From Stercorarius parasiticus (Eukaryota; Chordata; Aves; Charadriiformes; Stercorariidae): 64,000 nt of DNA. This document shows, piece by piece, positions 27,590 through 36,969 of this stretch (the stretch's first letter is position 1; the number at the start of each line of letters is the position of its first letter). The stretch spans positions 107,341 to 171,340 of the forward strand of contig VWZL01000444.1 of the NCBI GenBank assembly GCA_013396915.1. Direction: 5' to 3'. Both the position numbers and the translations under genes were made by a program. The notes below the pieces were generated by a model that was not told the origin of the DNA, did not search any database, and saw only the letters and a list, made by a program, of their open reading frames with translations.

Positions 27590-29318
27590 CCTGCAGATAG
27601 GCCAGCTTCCCAATGGGAAACCTGGACAGTATCAAAAGTGACTACAGAGCTCTGGGAGCAGTAGTCAAGGGCAAGAGAGCCCAGATGGTGTTCTCTTCAA
27701 TCCTTCTGGTGAGGGTAAGTCAATAACTGGCTGCAGACCTGGTGTGGTGACAGTATTTTGGGTTCTGTGACCATGGGACCCTGTTTGCAGATCAGCGTCT
27801 GCTTGAGAGAGATGAGATACACCTCACTAAGCATGGCAAAGCTATTTTCACCAATAGAATGTCTGACCTCGTAAGGAAGGCTTTAAACTAAGAATGATGA
27901 GGGAAGGAGAGAGTAAACAGCAGTCCTGTGGGAGAGTGATGGACAAGATCACTAAGAAAAGGGCATGGGGTGATGTGACAGCAAGACACTACAAAATCAA
28001 CAAAATGGGGCTTAAGTGAGGACAACTCCAGTACTTGCATATAAGCAAGGAAGTGCCTACAAGGCACCGTTATGGAGAAATCCCCTCTCCGGGAAGTCAA
28101 CATGCTGGGTTGCCTCCCTGAATTGCCTGTATGCTAACGCACACAGTCTGGGGGGAATAAACATGATGAGTTAGAGATCTGTGTGCTGTTGCAGGGCTAT
28201 AATCTTGTTGGGGTCACAGAGGCACGGTGGCAGCACTCCCATGACTGGAGTGTTGCAATGGAGGGATGCAGGTTCTTTAAGAAGGACAGGATGGGTAGGT
28301 GAGGAGGGAAAGCTGCACTTTAGGGGAGAGAGCAGCTGGAGTGCATGGAGCTCTGCCTGGGGATGGATGAGGAGCCAACTGAGAGCTTATGGGTTAGCAT
28401 TAAAGAGAGAACTGGTAAAGGTGACATTACATTGCCTGTCTGCTATAGGCCACCTGACCAGGAAGAACAAGCGAATCAGGCCCTCTACAGCAAGTTTGCT
28501 GATGACACAGAACTGGGAGTGCCTGATACACCAGAGGCTTGTGCTGCCATCCAGAGGGACCTCAACTGACTGGAGAAATGGGTTGACTGGAACCTCATGA
28601 AGTTCAACAAGTTAATGTCCTGTACCTTACAAGGAACAGTCCCAGGCACCAGATGGGGGTCACCCACCTGGAAAGCAGCTTTGCAGAAAAGGACCTAGGG
28701 GTCCTGGTGGACACCAAGGTGACTGTGAGCCAGCAACGTGCCCTTGCAGCAAAGAAAGAATATGGTGTCTTGGACTGCCTTAGACAAAGTATGCCAGCAA
28801 GTCAAGGGAGGTGATACTTCCTCTCTACTCAGCACCAGCAAGGAGAGTATTGTGTCCAGTTCTGTGCTCCTCCGTACAAGCCAGACATGGACATACTGGA
28901 GAAAGTCCAACAAAGGGCCACTAAGTTGATTAAGGGACTGGAGCATCTCACATAAGGAAAGGCTGAGAGAGCTGGGACAGTTCAGCCTGGAGAAGAGAAA
29001 CCTCGGGGGGAATCTTAGCAATGTATATAAATACTTGAAGGGAGGGTCTAAAGCTCTTTTCAGCAGCATGCAGTGAGAGGACAAGAAGCGATGGGCACAA
29101 ACTGAAACACAGAGGTTCCCTCTGAACATCAGGAAACACTTTTTTTTTACTGTGGGGGTGCCAGAGTACTGGCACAGGCTGCCCAGCGAGGCTGCGGCCT
29201 CCATGCTGGGAGATACTCAAAAGCCGGCTGGACGCAGTCCTGGACCACAGGCTCTAGGTGACCCTGCTCGAGCAGAGGACCCGGACCAGGCCACCTTGGC
29301 CACCCCGTGATTCTGTAC
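27590..29318 (+). mobile_element. CR1 LINE with large internal deletion
   Basis: Positions 27590-27890 resemble the CR1 5'/ORF1-side sequence (blocks 'GACTACAGAGCTCTGGGA', 'GAGATACACCTCACTAAG' and 'GAAGGCTTTAAACTA'). Positions 28180-28480 resemble the start of the ORF2 endonuclease: 'TTGGGGTCACAGAG' would encode the VTE part of the endonuclease T-E-T-W motif. At about 28485 the sequence jumps to the reverse-transcriptase active site (KFADDTELG, 28491-28517). It then continues to a degraded 3' end with 'GTGATTCTGTAC'. Most of the RT is missing and stops are frequent, so the element is dead. Unlike most CR1 copies here it is not 5'-truncated. Confidence 0.8.
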
Positions 29319-29516
29319 CGCCCTCACACCCGCCCCTGCCGGCACGCAGCCGCCCCTGCGCGGCCCGCACGGCGGCCACACCCCGCCCTCTGTGACGTCC
29401 CCTTGTGACGCCCCCGAGCGCGCGCGCCGCAGCTGTTGCGCAGGCACGCCGCTGGCGCGCCCTCTGCTGGCGCAGGGTGCGGGTGCTCGGCGGTGTCGCC
29501 ACTGCTCGGGGCGAGC
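29319..29516 (+). promoter_or_regulatory. GC-rich remnant, possible decayed promoter
   Basis: This is a CpG-dense stretch upstream of pseudogene exon 1'. It contains TGTGACGTCCCC (29392-29403) and TTGCGCAGGCAC (about 29437-29448). The second is a degenerate match to the NRF1 palindrome seen intact at the functional promoter. By position it may be the decayed duplicate of the 49.5 kb CpG island. The inference is weak because alignment to that island is not obvious beyond short blocks. Confidence 0.3.
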
Positions 29517-29760
29517 TCATCTGCCTTGCGGCTGTCCTTCTCCTCATCCTCCTCCTTGTGCTTGCCCTCATCCTTGTCCTCGTCTTCATCCTTGCCCTCG
29601 TCCTCGTCCTTGTCCTTGCCCTCATCCTTGTCATCGTCCTTGTCCTTGCCCTCGTCCTTGCCCTTGTCCTTTTCCTCGCCCTTGCCCTCATCCTTGCCCT
29701 CATCCTTGTCCTTGCCCTCATCCTTGTGCTCATCTTTGTCCTTGCCCTCGTCCTTGCCTG
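29517..29760. repeat. Pyrimidine hexamer array
   Basis: About 240 bases are built from imperfect hexamers such as TCCTTG, CCCTCA, TCCTCG and CCCTCG, often paired as 12-mers. Purines and pyrimidines are strongly strand-asymmetric. All plus-strand frames, and at least two minus-strand frames, stay open across it. This yields PC-rich, leucine/valine-rich or serine/leucine-rich peptides on plus and KDEGKD-type peptides on minus. These ORFs are a by-product of repeat composition. The array lies just upstream of pseudogene exon 1' and has no counterpart before the intact exon 1. Confidence 0.85.
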
Positions 29761-29832
29761 GAGCCCAGCAGAGTCCACTGGGTGCCTCCTGCTGCTGGTG
29801 GCTCCCAGCAGGGCCATGCCATGCACCACAGC

Positions 29833-30048
29833 ATGGAGCTCTTAAACAAGAAGCAGCAGCAGTCACCCTCTGGCAGTGCTTCCAGACAGCCCTGCACTGC
29901 CACCACTGCCACCAAGGGCCTACAAGCTCCAGGAGAAGAACCTGGGCAGGCTGCATCACGTGGCTGCCCATGGCAACCTGGCCTGCCTGAGGCAGTGGCC
30001 CTGGTGGCTGAAGACAGTCGGCATCGACAGGCAAGATGGGGAGAAGCG
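29833..30048 (+). pseudogene. Pseudogene exon 1'
   Basis: The 3' part (about 29919-30048) encodes residues corresponding to YKLQEKNLGRLHHVAAHGN, aligned with [19 protein letters not shown] of the intact exon 1. The upstream ATG at 29833 leads into KKQQQSPSGSAS, which resembles the intact [11 protein letters not shown] but is in another frame. A frameshift therefore lies between them. A 9-base in-frame insertion (QWPWWLK) interrupts the end of the first ankyrin helix region. The donor corresponds to GCG|GTGAGG. Confidence 0.75.
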
Positions 30049-30284
30049 GTGAGGGGCTGTGGGCTGCTGATGGACACCTTGGCCGCTTCTGGTGGGCATT
30101 GCTGCAGGAGGTTCTGAGCCAAGCTCCACTCGTCCTCCTCGGCCCTCTCTCAAGCACAAGGACCGTGTTACGATGCAGAGCCTACTGATCCAGCAGGAGC
30201 ATCAGCATGGCACAACCCCCCGGCAGCTTTTGGGTGCCATGTGGAAGTGTCCACCCTTAAATCTTTGTGTGGGATCACATTCAA

Positions 30285-30561
30285 GCTAATCGCTTGAAAA
30301 GCAACATTTGCCCTGTCAGCTGGGAGCGTGAACTCGAGCTTTCCATTGCTTGTAGCTGCCAGGTTGGCTCGAGTGCTGTTGGAAGTGGGTGCCGCTGACC
30401 TGCCGCTTCGCCATGGTCTCCCTGCAAGGTTGTTTTGCAGCTGCTCAGGCATCACCAGTTCTCTTCTGCCCTGTGGGTGATCAGTGCAGGATTGCAGCAG
30501 CAGCAAGTGGGAGAACGGAGTCTGGGCAGGGTCCCCAGGGCTGGGTGGTGACACAGCTTTG
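30285..30561 (+). repeat. Intron 1' segment homologous to 52583-52854
   Basis: It shares long blocks with intron 1 of the intact gene, such as 'GTGCTGTTGGAAGTG', 'TTGTTTTGCAGCTGCTCAGG' and 'GGTGATCAG'. It occupies the same relative position, between exons 1 and 2. This shows the duplication included introns. Intron 1' is only 559 bases, against about 4.5 kb in the intact gene, so much of it was lost or never present. Confidence 0.8.
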
Positions 30562-30607
30562 TTTCTTTCATTGTCTGTCCATGTTAGCTCATATGTTTAC
30601 TTTTTAG

Positions 30608-30720
30608 GACACCTCTGCATCACGCTTGTGTGAACAGCCATGTGGATGTTGTTAGATTTCTAGTAAGAGAACTGCCACCTGAACCTTACTGACAATTTGA
30701 AGAGATCGCCACTGATGAAG
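30608..30720 (+). pseudogene. Pseudogene exon 2'
   Basis: It corresponds to intact exon 2 (TPLHHACVNSHVDVV against [15 protein letters not shown]). It is 113 bases long instead of 115. The frame reaches a TGA at about 30690 after ELPPEPY, and the rest of the ankyrin repeat is out of frame. The donor reads AAG|GCATGT where the intact gene has AAG|GTATGT, a GT-to-GC change. GC donors can still function weakly, but the frameshift alone disables the exon. Confidence 0.85.
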
Positions 30721-30829
30721 GCATGTGGAATATGTTGTGCTCTTGTAAGCAGGGCTTATTGACTGTGCATTAAATGAGAGGTATCTGGCAGGATTCTTTT
30801 CACAGACCTATGTAGAAATATGCATGTTG

Positions 30830-32788
30830 CATCCCAACAAAGAGGAAGTCAGGAAAAGATGCCAGGAGGCCTGCATGGATGAACAAGGAGCTCCTGGACA
30901 ATCTCCAACAGAAAAATGAAAGCTACAAAGAGTGGAAGCAAGGACAGGTAGCCTGTGAGGAGTGCACAGAAATTGCCCAAGCAGACAGGGATCAGGTTAG
31001 AAAAGCTAACAAAAGGAAGACTAGGGGAAATGTGGGCCCTCTCCAGAAGGAAACAAGAGATCTGGTCATCCGGGACATGGACAAGGCTGCGGTACTCAAT
31101 GACTTTTATGCCTTGGTCTTCACTCGCAAAGGCTCTAGCCACATCACCCAGGTTGCAGAAGGCAAAGACAGGGACTGGGAGAATGAGGAAACACCCACTG
31201 TAGGAGAAGACCAGGTTTGAGGCCATCTAAGGAACCTGAAGGTGCACGAGTCCATGGGACCCGATGGGATTCATCCACTGGTCCTGAGAGAACTGGTGGA
31301 TGAAGTTGCCAAGCCACTATCCATTACTTCTGAGAAGTTGTGGCAATCCAGTGAAATTCCTGCTGACTGGAAAGGGGGGAAAAATAACCCCCATTTTCAA
31401 AAAGAGAAAAAAGGAAAACTTGGGGAGCTACAGGCTGGTCAGTCTCACCTCTGTGCCCAACAAGATCATGGAGCAGATCCTCCTGGAAACTCTGCTAAGG
31501 CACACGGAAAATAAGGAGGCGATTGGTGACAGCCAACATGACTTCACTAAGGGAAAATCATGCCTGACAAATTTGGTGGCCTTCTACGATGGCGTTACAG
31601 CGTTAGTGGATAAGGGAAGAGCAACTGTCGTCATTTACCGGGACTTGTGCAAGGCATTTGACACTGTCCCGCACATCCTTGCTTCTAAATTGGAGAGACA
31701 TGGATTTGATGGATGGACTACTCAGTGGATAAGGAATTGGCTGGATGGTCACATTCAAAGAGTTGCAGTCAATGGCTCTATGTCCAAGTGCAGACCAGTG
31801 ATGAGTGGCATTCCTTAGGGGTCGGTACTGGGTCTGGTACTGTTTAACATTTTTGTTGGTGACGTGGACAGTGGGATTGAGTGCACCCTCAAGTTTGCCG
31901 ATAACACCAAGCTGTATGGTGTGGCTAACACACTGGAGGGAAGGGATGCCATCCATAGGGACCTGGACAGGCTTGAGAGGTGGGCATGTGTGAACCTCAT
32001 GAAATTCAACAAGGCCAAATGCGAGGTCCTGCACGTCGCACGGAGCACTCCCAAGCACAAATACAGGCTGGGCAGAGATTGGATTGACAGCAGCCCTGAG
32101 GAGAAGGACTTGGGGGTGTTGGTGGATGAGAAGCTCAAAGTGACCCTGCAATGTGCGCTCGCAGCCCAGGCAGCCCGCCGCATCCTGGGCTGCATCAAAA
32201 GAAGCGTGGACAGAAGGTCAAGGGAGGCGATTGTGCCCCTTTACTCCGCTCCGGTGAGACCCCACCTGCAATACTGTGTCCAGCCGTGGAGTCCTCAGCA
32301 CACGAACGACACGGACCTGTTGTAGCAGGTTCAGAGGAGGGCCACGAAGATGATCAGAGGGCTGGAGCTCCTCTCCTCTGAGGGCTGGCTGAGAGAGTTG
32401 GGGTTGTTCAGCCTGGAGGAGAGAGGGCTCCAGGGAGACCTGATAATGGTCTTCCAGTACCTGAAGGGGGCCTAGGGGAAAGATGGGGAGGGACTCTTTA
32501 TCAGGGAGTGGAGTGATAGGATGAGGGGCAACAGTTTTAAACTGAGAGGGTACATCTAAATTAGATGTTAGGAAGAAATTCTTTACTGTGAGAGTGGTGA
32601 GACACTGGAACAGGTTGCCCAGAGAAGTTGTGGATGCCCCTTCCCTGGAAGTGTTCAAGGCCAGGCTGGATGGGGCTTTGAGCAACCTGGTCTAGTGGGA
32701 GGTGTCCCTGCCCATGACAGGGAGGTTGGAACAGGATGATCTCTTAAGATTCTTTCCAACTCTAACCATTCTATGATTCTATGATTTT
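30830..32788 (+). mobile_element. 5'-truncated CR1 LINE inserted in intron 2'
   Basis: The flanks carry ATGTTG at 30824-30829 and 32789-32794, and the intact gene's intron 2 lacks the element, so the insertion is defined to the base. The sequence starts in the linker before the RT domain ([16 protein letters not shown]). It runs through RT blocks MGPDGIHP, AFDTVPH and KFADN (normally FADD) to a 3' tail of ATTCTATGATTCTATG. Stops and frameshifts (31218, 31512 and 31816, for example) separate the ORF pieces, so it is inactive. Loss of an Asp in the FADD motif would also disable the polymerase. Confidence 0.93.
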
Positions 32789-32920
32789 ATGTTGTAATCG
32801 GCATGGAATAGGCATATATTAGCTAATCTTTGTAGACAGTTTCTTTCAGAAGCTGTGCAAGTGATGACAGAATGAAATGTAGATGTCGGAAGTCTTTCCA
32901 TTTTTATGTGTTGTTCCCAG

Positions 32921-33094
32921 GCAGTACAGTGCGAGGAAGAAGAATGTATAGCTATTCTGCTAGAGCACGGTGCAGACCCAAATCTGGCAGATGCTGACAG
33001 AAATGCTGCCTTTCACCTGGCTGTCCTGTCTCCTAATACAACTATAGCGAGAGTGTTACATGAGCATAATGCTAATATTGATGCACAGAACCAG
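32921..33094 (+). pseudogene. Pseudogene exon 3' (open)
   Basis: It is 174 bases long, the same as intact exon 3, with CAG acceptor and CAG|GTAACC donor. It is open throughout, encoding an ankyrin unit with [14 protein letters not shown]. My hand count gives about 28 differences in 174 bases from the intact exon, roughly 84% identity. Many are amino-acid changing (FHLAVLSPNTTIARVLHEH against [19 protein letters not shown]). The first ankyrin core survives better than the second. Confidence 0.85.
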
Positions 33095-33122
33095 GTAACC
33101 TTGGCATTTGGGTAAAGCAGCT

Positions 33123-34119
33123 CTTTCAAAAAGGTGCAGAACTTGTCTGTGTTTTCTAACTGGGATTATTTATCCTTTCAGGAGGGATATACCCCCCTTA
33201 ATCTTCCTGTCTCCAAACATGATGAGGAGATGGTAGAGCTGCTTCAAAAAAAAAGAAGCTAATGGGCATGCTCAAAATCAGTGTGAAAGGTGAGGGGTTT
33301 CTCAAAATGGCACATAGGTCTCCTTAATCATCTCTAAGTGTGATTGATGAGAAGCATGGGAATAAGCTTTGAAAAACAAGCCACACAGAAGGAGTTCCCT
33401 GTATGACAGGTAAAAGCAGGTCTGCACTTGGCTGCTCTCATACCTCAACTGCTCTCATACTTTCCGCACCGAGGACTGCAAGAAAGCATTGTATGTGGTG
33501 TCCCCTCCCCACCTAGACCCCTCAGAAATCTTGCCATTAGCTCAGCAGCACTTCTGCTCTGCAGGAGAGGGTTTTTTAAGTGGAGACATAGTTGGTGCAT
33601 AAGTGTTGTCAATGGAAGCGTTGAGAGAAAGAGAGGCGCCAGCTGGGGTAGAGTTGACTTTCTTACTAGCAGCTGGAATACTGCTATGTTTTGGATTTGG
33701 GATGAGAATGGTGTGATAGTGCGCTGGTGGTTTTGGTTGTTGCAAAGCAGTCAAGGCCTTTTCTGCTCCTGACGCCATCCCACCAGCGAATAGAATGCAC
33801 AGAAAGTTGGGAGGAGACACAGCTGGGACAGCTGACCCCAACTGTCCAAAGGGATATTCCATGCCATATGACATCACACTCGGTATATAAAGCTGGAGGA
33901 AGAAGGAGGAAGTGGGAGACATTCGGAGTTACGGCATTTCATCTTCCCAAGTAACCATTACATGTGATGGAGCCCTGCTTTCCTGGAGATGGCTGAACCC
34001 CTGCCTGCCGATGGGAAGTAGTGAATGAATTCCTTGTTTTGCTTTGCTTGCATGAGTGGCTTTTGCTTTACCTATTAAACTGTCTTTATCTCAACCCACG
34101 AGGTTTTTTTCTCACTTTT
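33123..34119 (+). repeat. Inverted repeat, left arm (997 bp)
   Basis: Its reverse complement lies at 43091-44087. Paired coordinates sum to 77210 at both ends and at internal ORF ends, so there is no net indel. Every stretch I compared is identical, including two paired ORFs of 126 and 114 codons. This arm contains the end of intron 3', exon 4', part of intron 4' and most of an LTR. It is in its native context, because exons 3' and 5' and the LTR target duplication surround it. Confidence 0.9.
33182..33289 (+). pseudogene. Pseudogene exon 4'
   Basis: It corresponds to intact exon 4 (EGYTPLNLPVSKHDEEMVELL against [21 protein letters not shown] in parallel order). It is 108 bases instead of 107. 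The extra base is in or near the A-run at about 33246-33254; the frame then reads KKRS and stops at a TAA. Acceptor TTTCAG and donor AAG|GTGAGG are kept. A second, inverted copy of this exon lies within 43091-44087. Confidence 0.88.
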
Positions 34120-34203
34120 CTCATTCTCTCCCCCATCCCACAGAGGGAGAGCGAGCAAGCGGCTGCATGGTGCTTAGTTGCTGGCTGGGCTTAAACCATG
34201 ACA
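33637..34203 (-). mobile_element. Solo LTR, family B, in intron 4'
   Basis: Read on minus it starts TGTCATGGTTTAAGCCCAGC at 34203 and ends near CCAGCTGGCG at 33637. It is flanked by AGAGG at 33632-33636 and 34204-34208. The intact gene's intron 4 continues uninterrupted at the matching point, so the insertion postdates the duplication. A TATA-like TTTATATACC lies near 33884-33893 on minus. The start resembles a common avian ERV LTR beginning TGTCATGGTTTAACCCC. No internal viral genes are present. Confidence 0.88.
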
Positions 34204-34229
34204 AGAGGCACCATCATCCAATGGACAAG

Positions 34230-34480
34230 GGGCATAAAGTGAAACATGAAGGGGTTCAACTGCACGTAAGGAGAAAACTTCTCAGTGTGAGGATGATCAA
34301 GCAGTCGAACAGATCGCCCCGAGATTTTGTGCAACCTCCATCTGTGGAGGTTTTGAAGAGCAGAATGGAAGGAGCCCTGAGCAGCGTGGTCTGACCTCGT
34401 AGCTGAGTCTGCTTTGGGGAGGCAGTTGGCCTGGACACCTCCTGAGGTCCCTTACAACCTGAATTCTGCAATGCTTCCAT
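34230..34480 (+). mobile_element. CR1 LINE 3' fragment in intron 4'
   Basis: The blocks 'GAGGATGATCAAGCA', 'CTCCATCTGTGGAGGTTTTG', 'GTGGTCTGACCTCGTAGCTG' and 'CTCCTGAGGTCCCTTACAAC' match the 3' end of a CR1 subfamily in sense. It ends without a clean tail, so it is older or truncated. It immediately follows the LTR and lies between exons 4' and 5'. Confidence 0.75.
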
Positions 34481-34615
34481 GCATTTCGCTTTGCTTTCAC
34501 TGTGATTGTAGGAAAGGGGGAAAGAATTGTTTGGGGAGCAAGCAGGGATGAAAATGATGACAATGCCGTGCCTGCAGAAGAGGATATATTTCATATCACC
34601 TTTTAGATGATTTAG

Positions 34616-34748
34616 GACTGCTCTTATGGTTGCCACATTTGCAAGGGATATGAATGCAATCCAACTTCTTATTTGGCATGGTGCTGATATTCTTATAAAG
34701 ATAACTCTGGCTTCATGGCTGTGGATTATGCACACATGTCTAGACATG
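34616..34748 (+). pseudogene. Pseudogene exon 5' (degenerate)
   Basis: It aligns with intact exon 5 through TCATATCA before the acceptor and 'CTTATG', 'TGGCATGGTGCTGA' and 'GGATTATGC' inside. The intact segment encoding [20 protein letters not shown] is recognisable, but indels break the frame. The donor equivalent reads CATG|TTGAGT, so GT is lost. It is the most decayed exon of the copy. Confidence 0.65.
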
Positions 34749-34749
34749 T

Positions 34750-35995
34750 TGAGTAAATGGTTTACATTGTCATTCGAGGAGCTGAATTGTCAGAGCGTCT
34801 GAACTGATTTATGAACCTTTTTGGTAACGGCACAGAGGTTTATCGAGACATTGAGACCTTTGTTGAAGCTAGGCTTAGTGATGTCTTCTGATACATCTCC
34901 TTCCCATGCAGGGGGTGGATGTGGAAATTAAGGAGAACTTCCACCCACAATGCTGTCTTAGAATTCCCGCATGTGTTGCTAACCTCTATGCAACTCTACT
35001 ACCCAGGAACTACCTGACTTTTGTTTCCATGGGGATCTGATTGATAGCCCTTTAGTTAAACCCTTAAGTGGTTTTCCCCTGTTTGTGCATAGCTTTGCAC
35101 CCATGGGTGTTCCTTCTTGAAGGCGGTTATGAATGCTTGAAAGCTAGGCTGAAGAAAATAGCCCTTCTTCCTCATGGTGGTAGGCAGCTGAAAGCACTGC
35201 ATTATCCTTAGGAGCATGCCTTGTCTTGCCCATAAACATCGGCCCGAAACCACTTGTCACTGAATGCCGACTTCATTTCTTCTCCCTCTGCCCCATTCTG
35301 TTAGCCTGTATCTATGGGGAGCTAGAGAGAAGGGCATCTGGGTAAACACTAGCATCGAAACGGCTTTAAGAATAAAGCATGTTTGATGGGCATTACTCTA
35401 GGAAAAAAAGATCATCACTCCTTACTCCAGTGTTCTGCCATAGCATAAATGTTGCGCTAGTACATTGTTTTTCAAAGAAGCCTTGGCCTGAGAGAGTGCT
35501 TTGTTGTTGTTAGGGGGTGTGGGGGAGTGGTGTGTTAAGCTTCACTTAAAAAGCAAACCTGGAAGTGGTCTCTCTCATGAGACCCAATTTACTCTCTCCC
35601 AGGTCTGTTAGAAGAGAATGTCTGTTCAATTTAGTTAAACACATGCAGTGCTCAGAATGCAACCTCAGTCTTTTTTGGCCTCTTGATTACACTTAGGAGC
35701 GGTCTAAACTCTCTCAAGTCAAAGATTTCTGAAGTCCTTCCAAGTCAAGACTATGTTTGACGAGACCATAGGCTGGCTCGACTTGGATAGCTGCAGCATT
35801 CATCTAGCATCCTGCGGACATAGCACCCTTGCAGTTAGATGTGGTTGTTTATCAGTTTATATTATAGCCAGCAGGGCTGAAATACTTCACAGATACAGGC
35901 TGGGTAAGGAATGGCTGTTGCTGTCTTAGTCAAGTGTGTATGCAAAGATGTGGTTGTTTCTACCAACTCTATTTCCTCTCTTTCTGTATATATCC
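34750..35995. other. Pseudogene intron 5', no other feature
   Basis: It is homologous in parts to intron 5 of the intact gene: 'CTTTTTGGTAACGGCACAGAGGTTTA' resembles 'CTTTTTGTAACAGCACCAAGGTTTA' at about 56061, and the segment at about 34910-35000 resembles 56150-56220. No transposon was recognised in it. Confidence 0.6.
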
Positions 35996-35999
35996 TTAG

Positions 36000-36133
36000 T
36001 AAGCTACTGGCGGAAAACATGGATGGTGAAAACATGGAAGAATCTTCCGCAGGTGGTGCGGCAGGCAAGGCAGCTTCTTGCCCTGTGAGGACTGCTGACT
36101 TTACATGGGCTGTACTTGCTCAGGACAGAGGAG
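36000..36133 (+). pseudogene. Pseudogene exon 6' (open)
   Basis: It reads SKLLAENMDGENMEESSAGG and on to AQDRGG, aligned with [20 protein letters not shown] of the intact exon 6. The intact gene has two in-frame AGs six bases apart (TTTAG|TCTTAG|). Here the first has changed to TATC, so only the second (CCTTAG) remains. The donor GAG|GTAGGA is kept in the same phase. Confidence 0.75.
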
Positions 36134-36285
36134 GTAGGATCCTTAACTGTGGAGCAGCCAATGAGGAAAATCACTGTGGTCTATAGTAGAAACATTCCTC
36201 ATCTTTCAGATGCTGGGCATGCATGATGGGAAAAAGCAGAGTGAGATAAACACTCTCAGTGTGTCACTTCTTACCTCATTTGTAG

Positions 36286-36347
36286 GTTCCCCACCAGTGG
36301 GAGGAGCAGAGCAAGAGGAAGATGCTGAATCTCCCGAGGACTTCGAG
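36286..36347 (+). pseudogene. Pseudogene exon 7' (open)
   Basis: This is a 62-base acidic exon (GSPPVGGAEQEEDAESPEDFE) with acceptor TTTGTAG and donor GAG|GTACTT. It accepts the one-base overhang of exon 6' and ends in phase 0. No counterpart is visible in the intact gene inside this window. Its partner probably lies beyond 64 kb, which means exons between it and exon 6 were lost from this copy. Confidence 0.65.
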
Positions 36348-36815
36348 GTACTTTCTGTGAGGGATGCAGCAGGGTCCCCCTTAGTTTGCTTGCTTTTTGA
36401 GCTTATTTACCTCTGGGCTCATTGACCTCTTCTGATGCTCCCGCCACACATTTGTAGCTGGGGGCCCTTGAAATACATGTGCTCTAGGACAGCTATTCAT
36501 TTAGGACTGGGATGAAGACAGGTCAAGCTAATGAGCTGGGTGTCACAGCAACTGGCCTTTGAGTTTCATTTCTAGTATAGTATAGAAGCAGTGAGGTTTC
36601 CCCCTGCTTTCCCCTGGTAGCTTGGAGGTGCTCAGCTGAGAAAGATGGAGAGAAATCATCGGTTTTGCAGGTGCCTGCTGGTAGCGGACAACATCTCTTA
36701 TCTTTTAATTCACTCTGAAGATTCACGTAATTATATAACCTAGGAAGTAAAAGCACATGTCATAGTCTTATGTTCTTATCAAATTCTTCATGCTCATGTA
36801 ACAACATTTCTTTAG

Positions 36816-36968
36816 GACTGGATCACACAGCTGCAGCAGGAGCTTGCTGATGCTCTTAAAAAGCAATCTATGTCAGAAACTTCACTGGAAGTTACTATGT
36901 GCTACCACAGTGACCTGGAGGAAGAAAACCTGCACCTGCAAAAGGCATTGGACAGGGTTGAAGCTGAG
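36816..36968 (+). pseudogene. Pseudogene exon 8' (open, coiled coil)
   Basis: It is 153 bases, 51 codons, phase 0 at both ends, with acceptor TTTAG and donor GAG|GTATAG. The peptide starts DWITQLQQELADALKKQSMS and contains SDLEEENLHLQKALDRVEAE. The spacing of Leu and charged residues is typical of a coiled coil. The family's central region (ANKRD26/CCDC144 type) has a similar 'LQ.EL......SLE' layout. Confidence 0.78.
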
Positions 36969-36969
36969 G

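Noticed and set aside
29405..29845. Leucine/valine-rich ORF resembling a membrane protein
   Set aside because: It is the plus-strand translation of the same pyrimidine hexamer array; hydrophobicity follows from CTT/GTC/CTC codons.
29324..30157. 277-codon minus-strand ORF with KDEGKD-type repeats
   Set aside because: The repeat part is open in other frames too because of hexamer composition, and the rest is antisense to pseudogene exon 1'. No splice or promoter evidence supports a gene.
30879..32325. CR1 ORF2 pieces as a host gene
   Set aside because: RT blocks, CR1 3' tail and target duplications identify it as a LINE, and stops plus the FADN change make it inactive.
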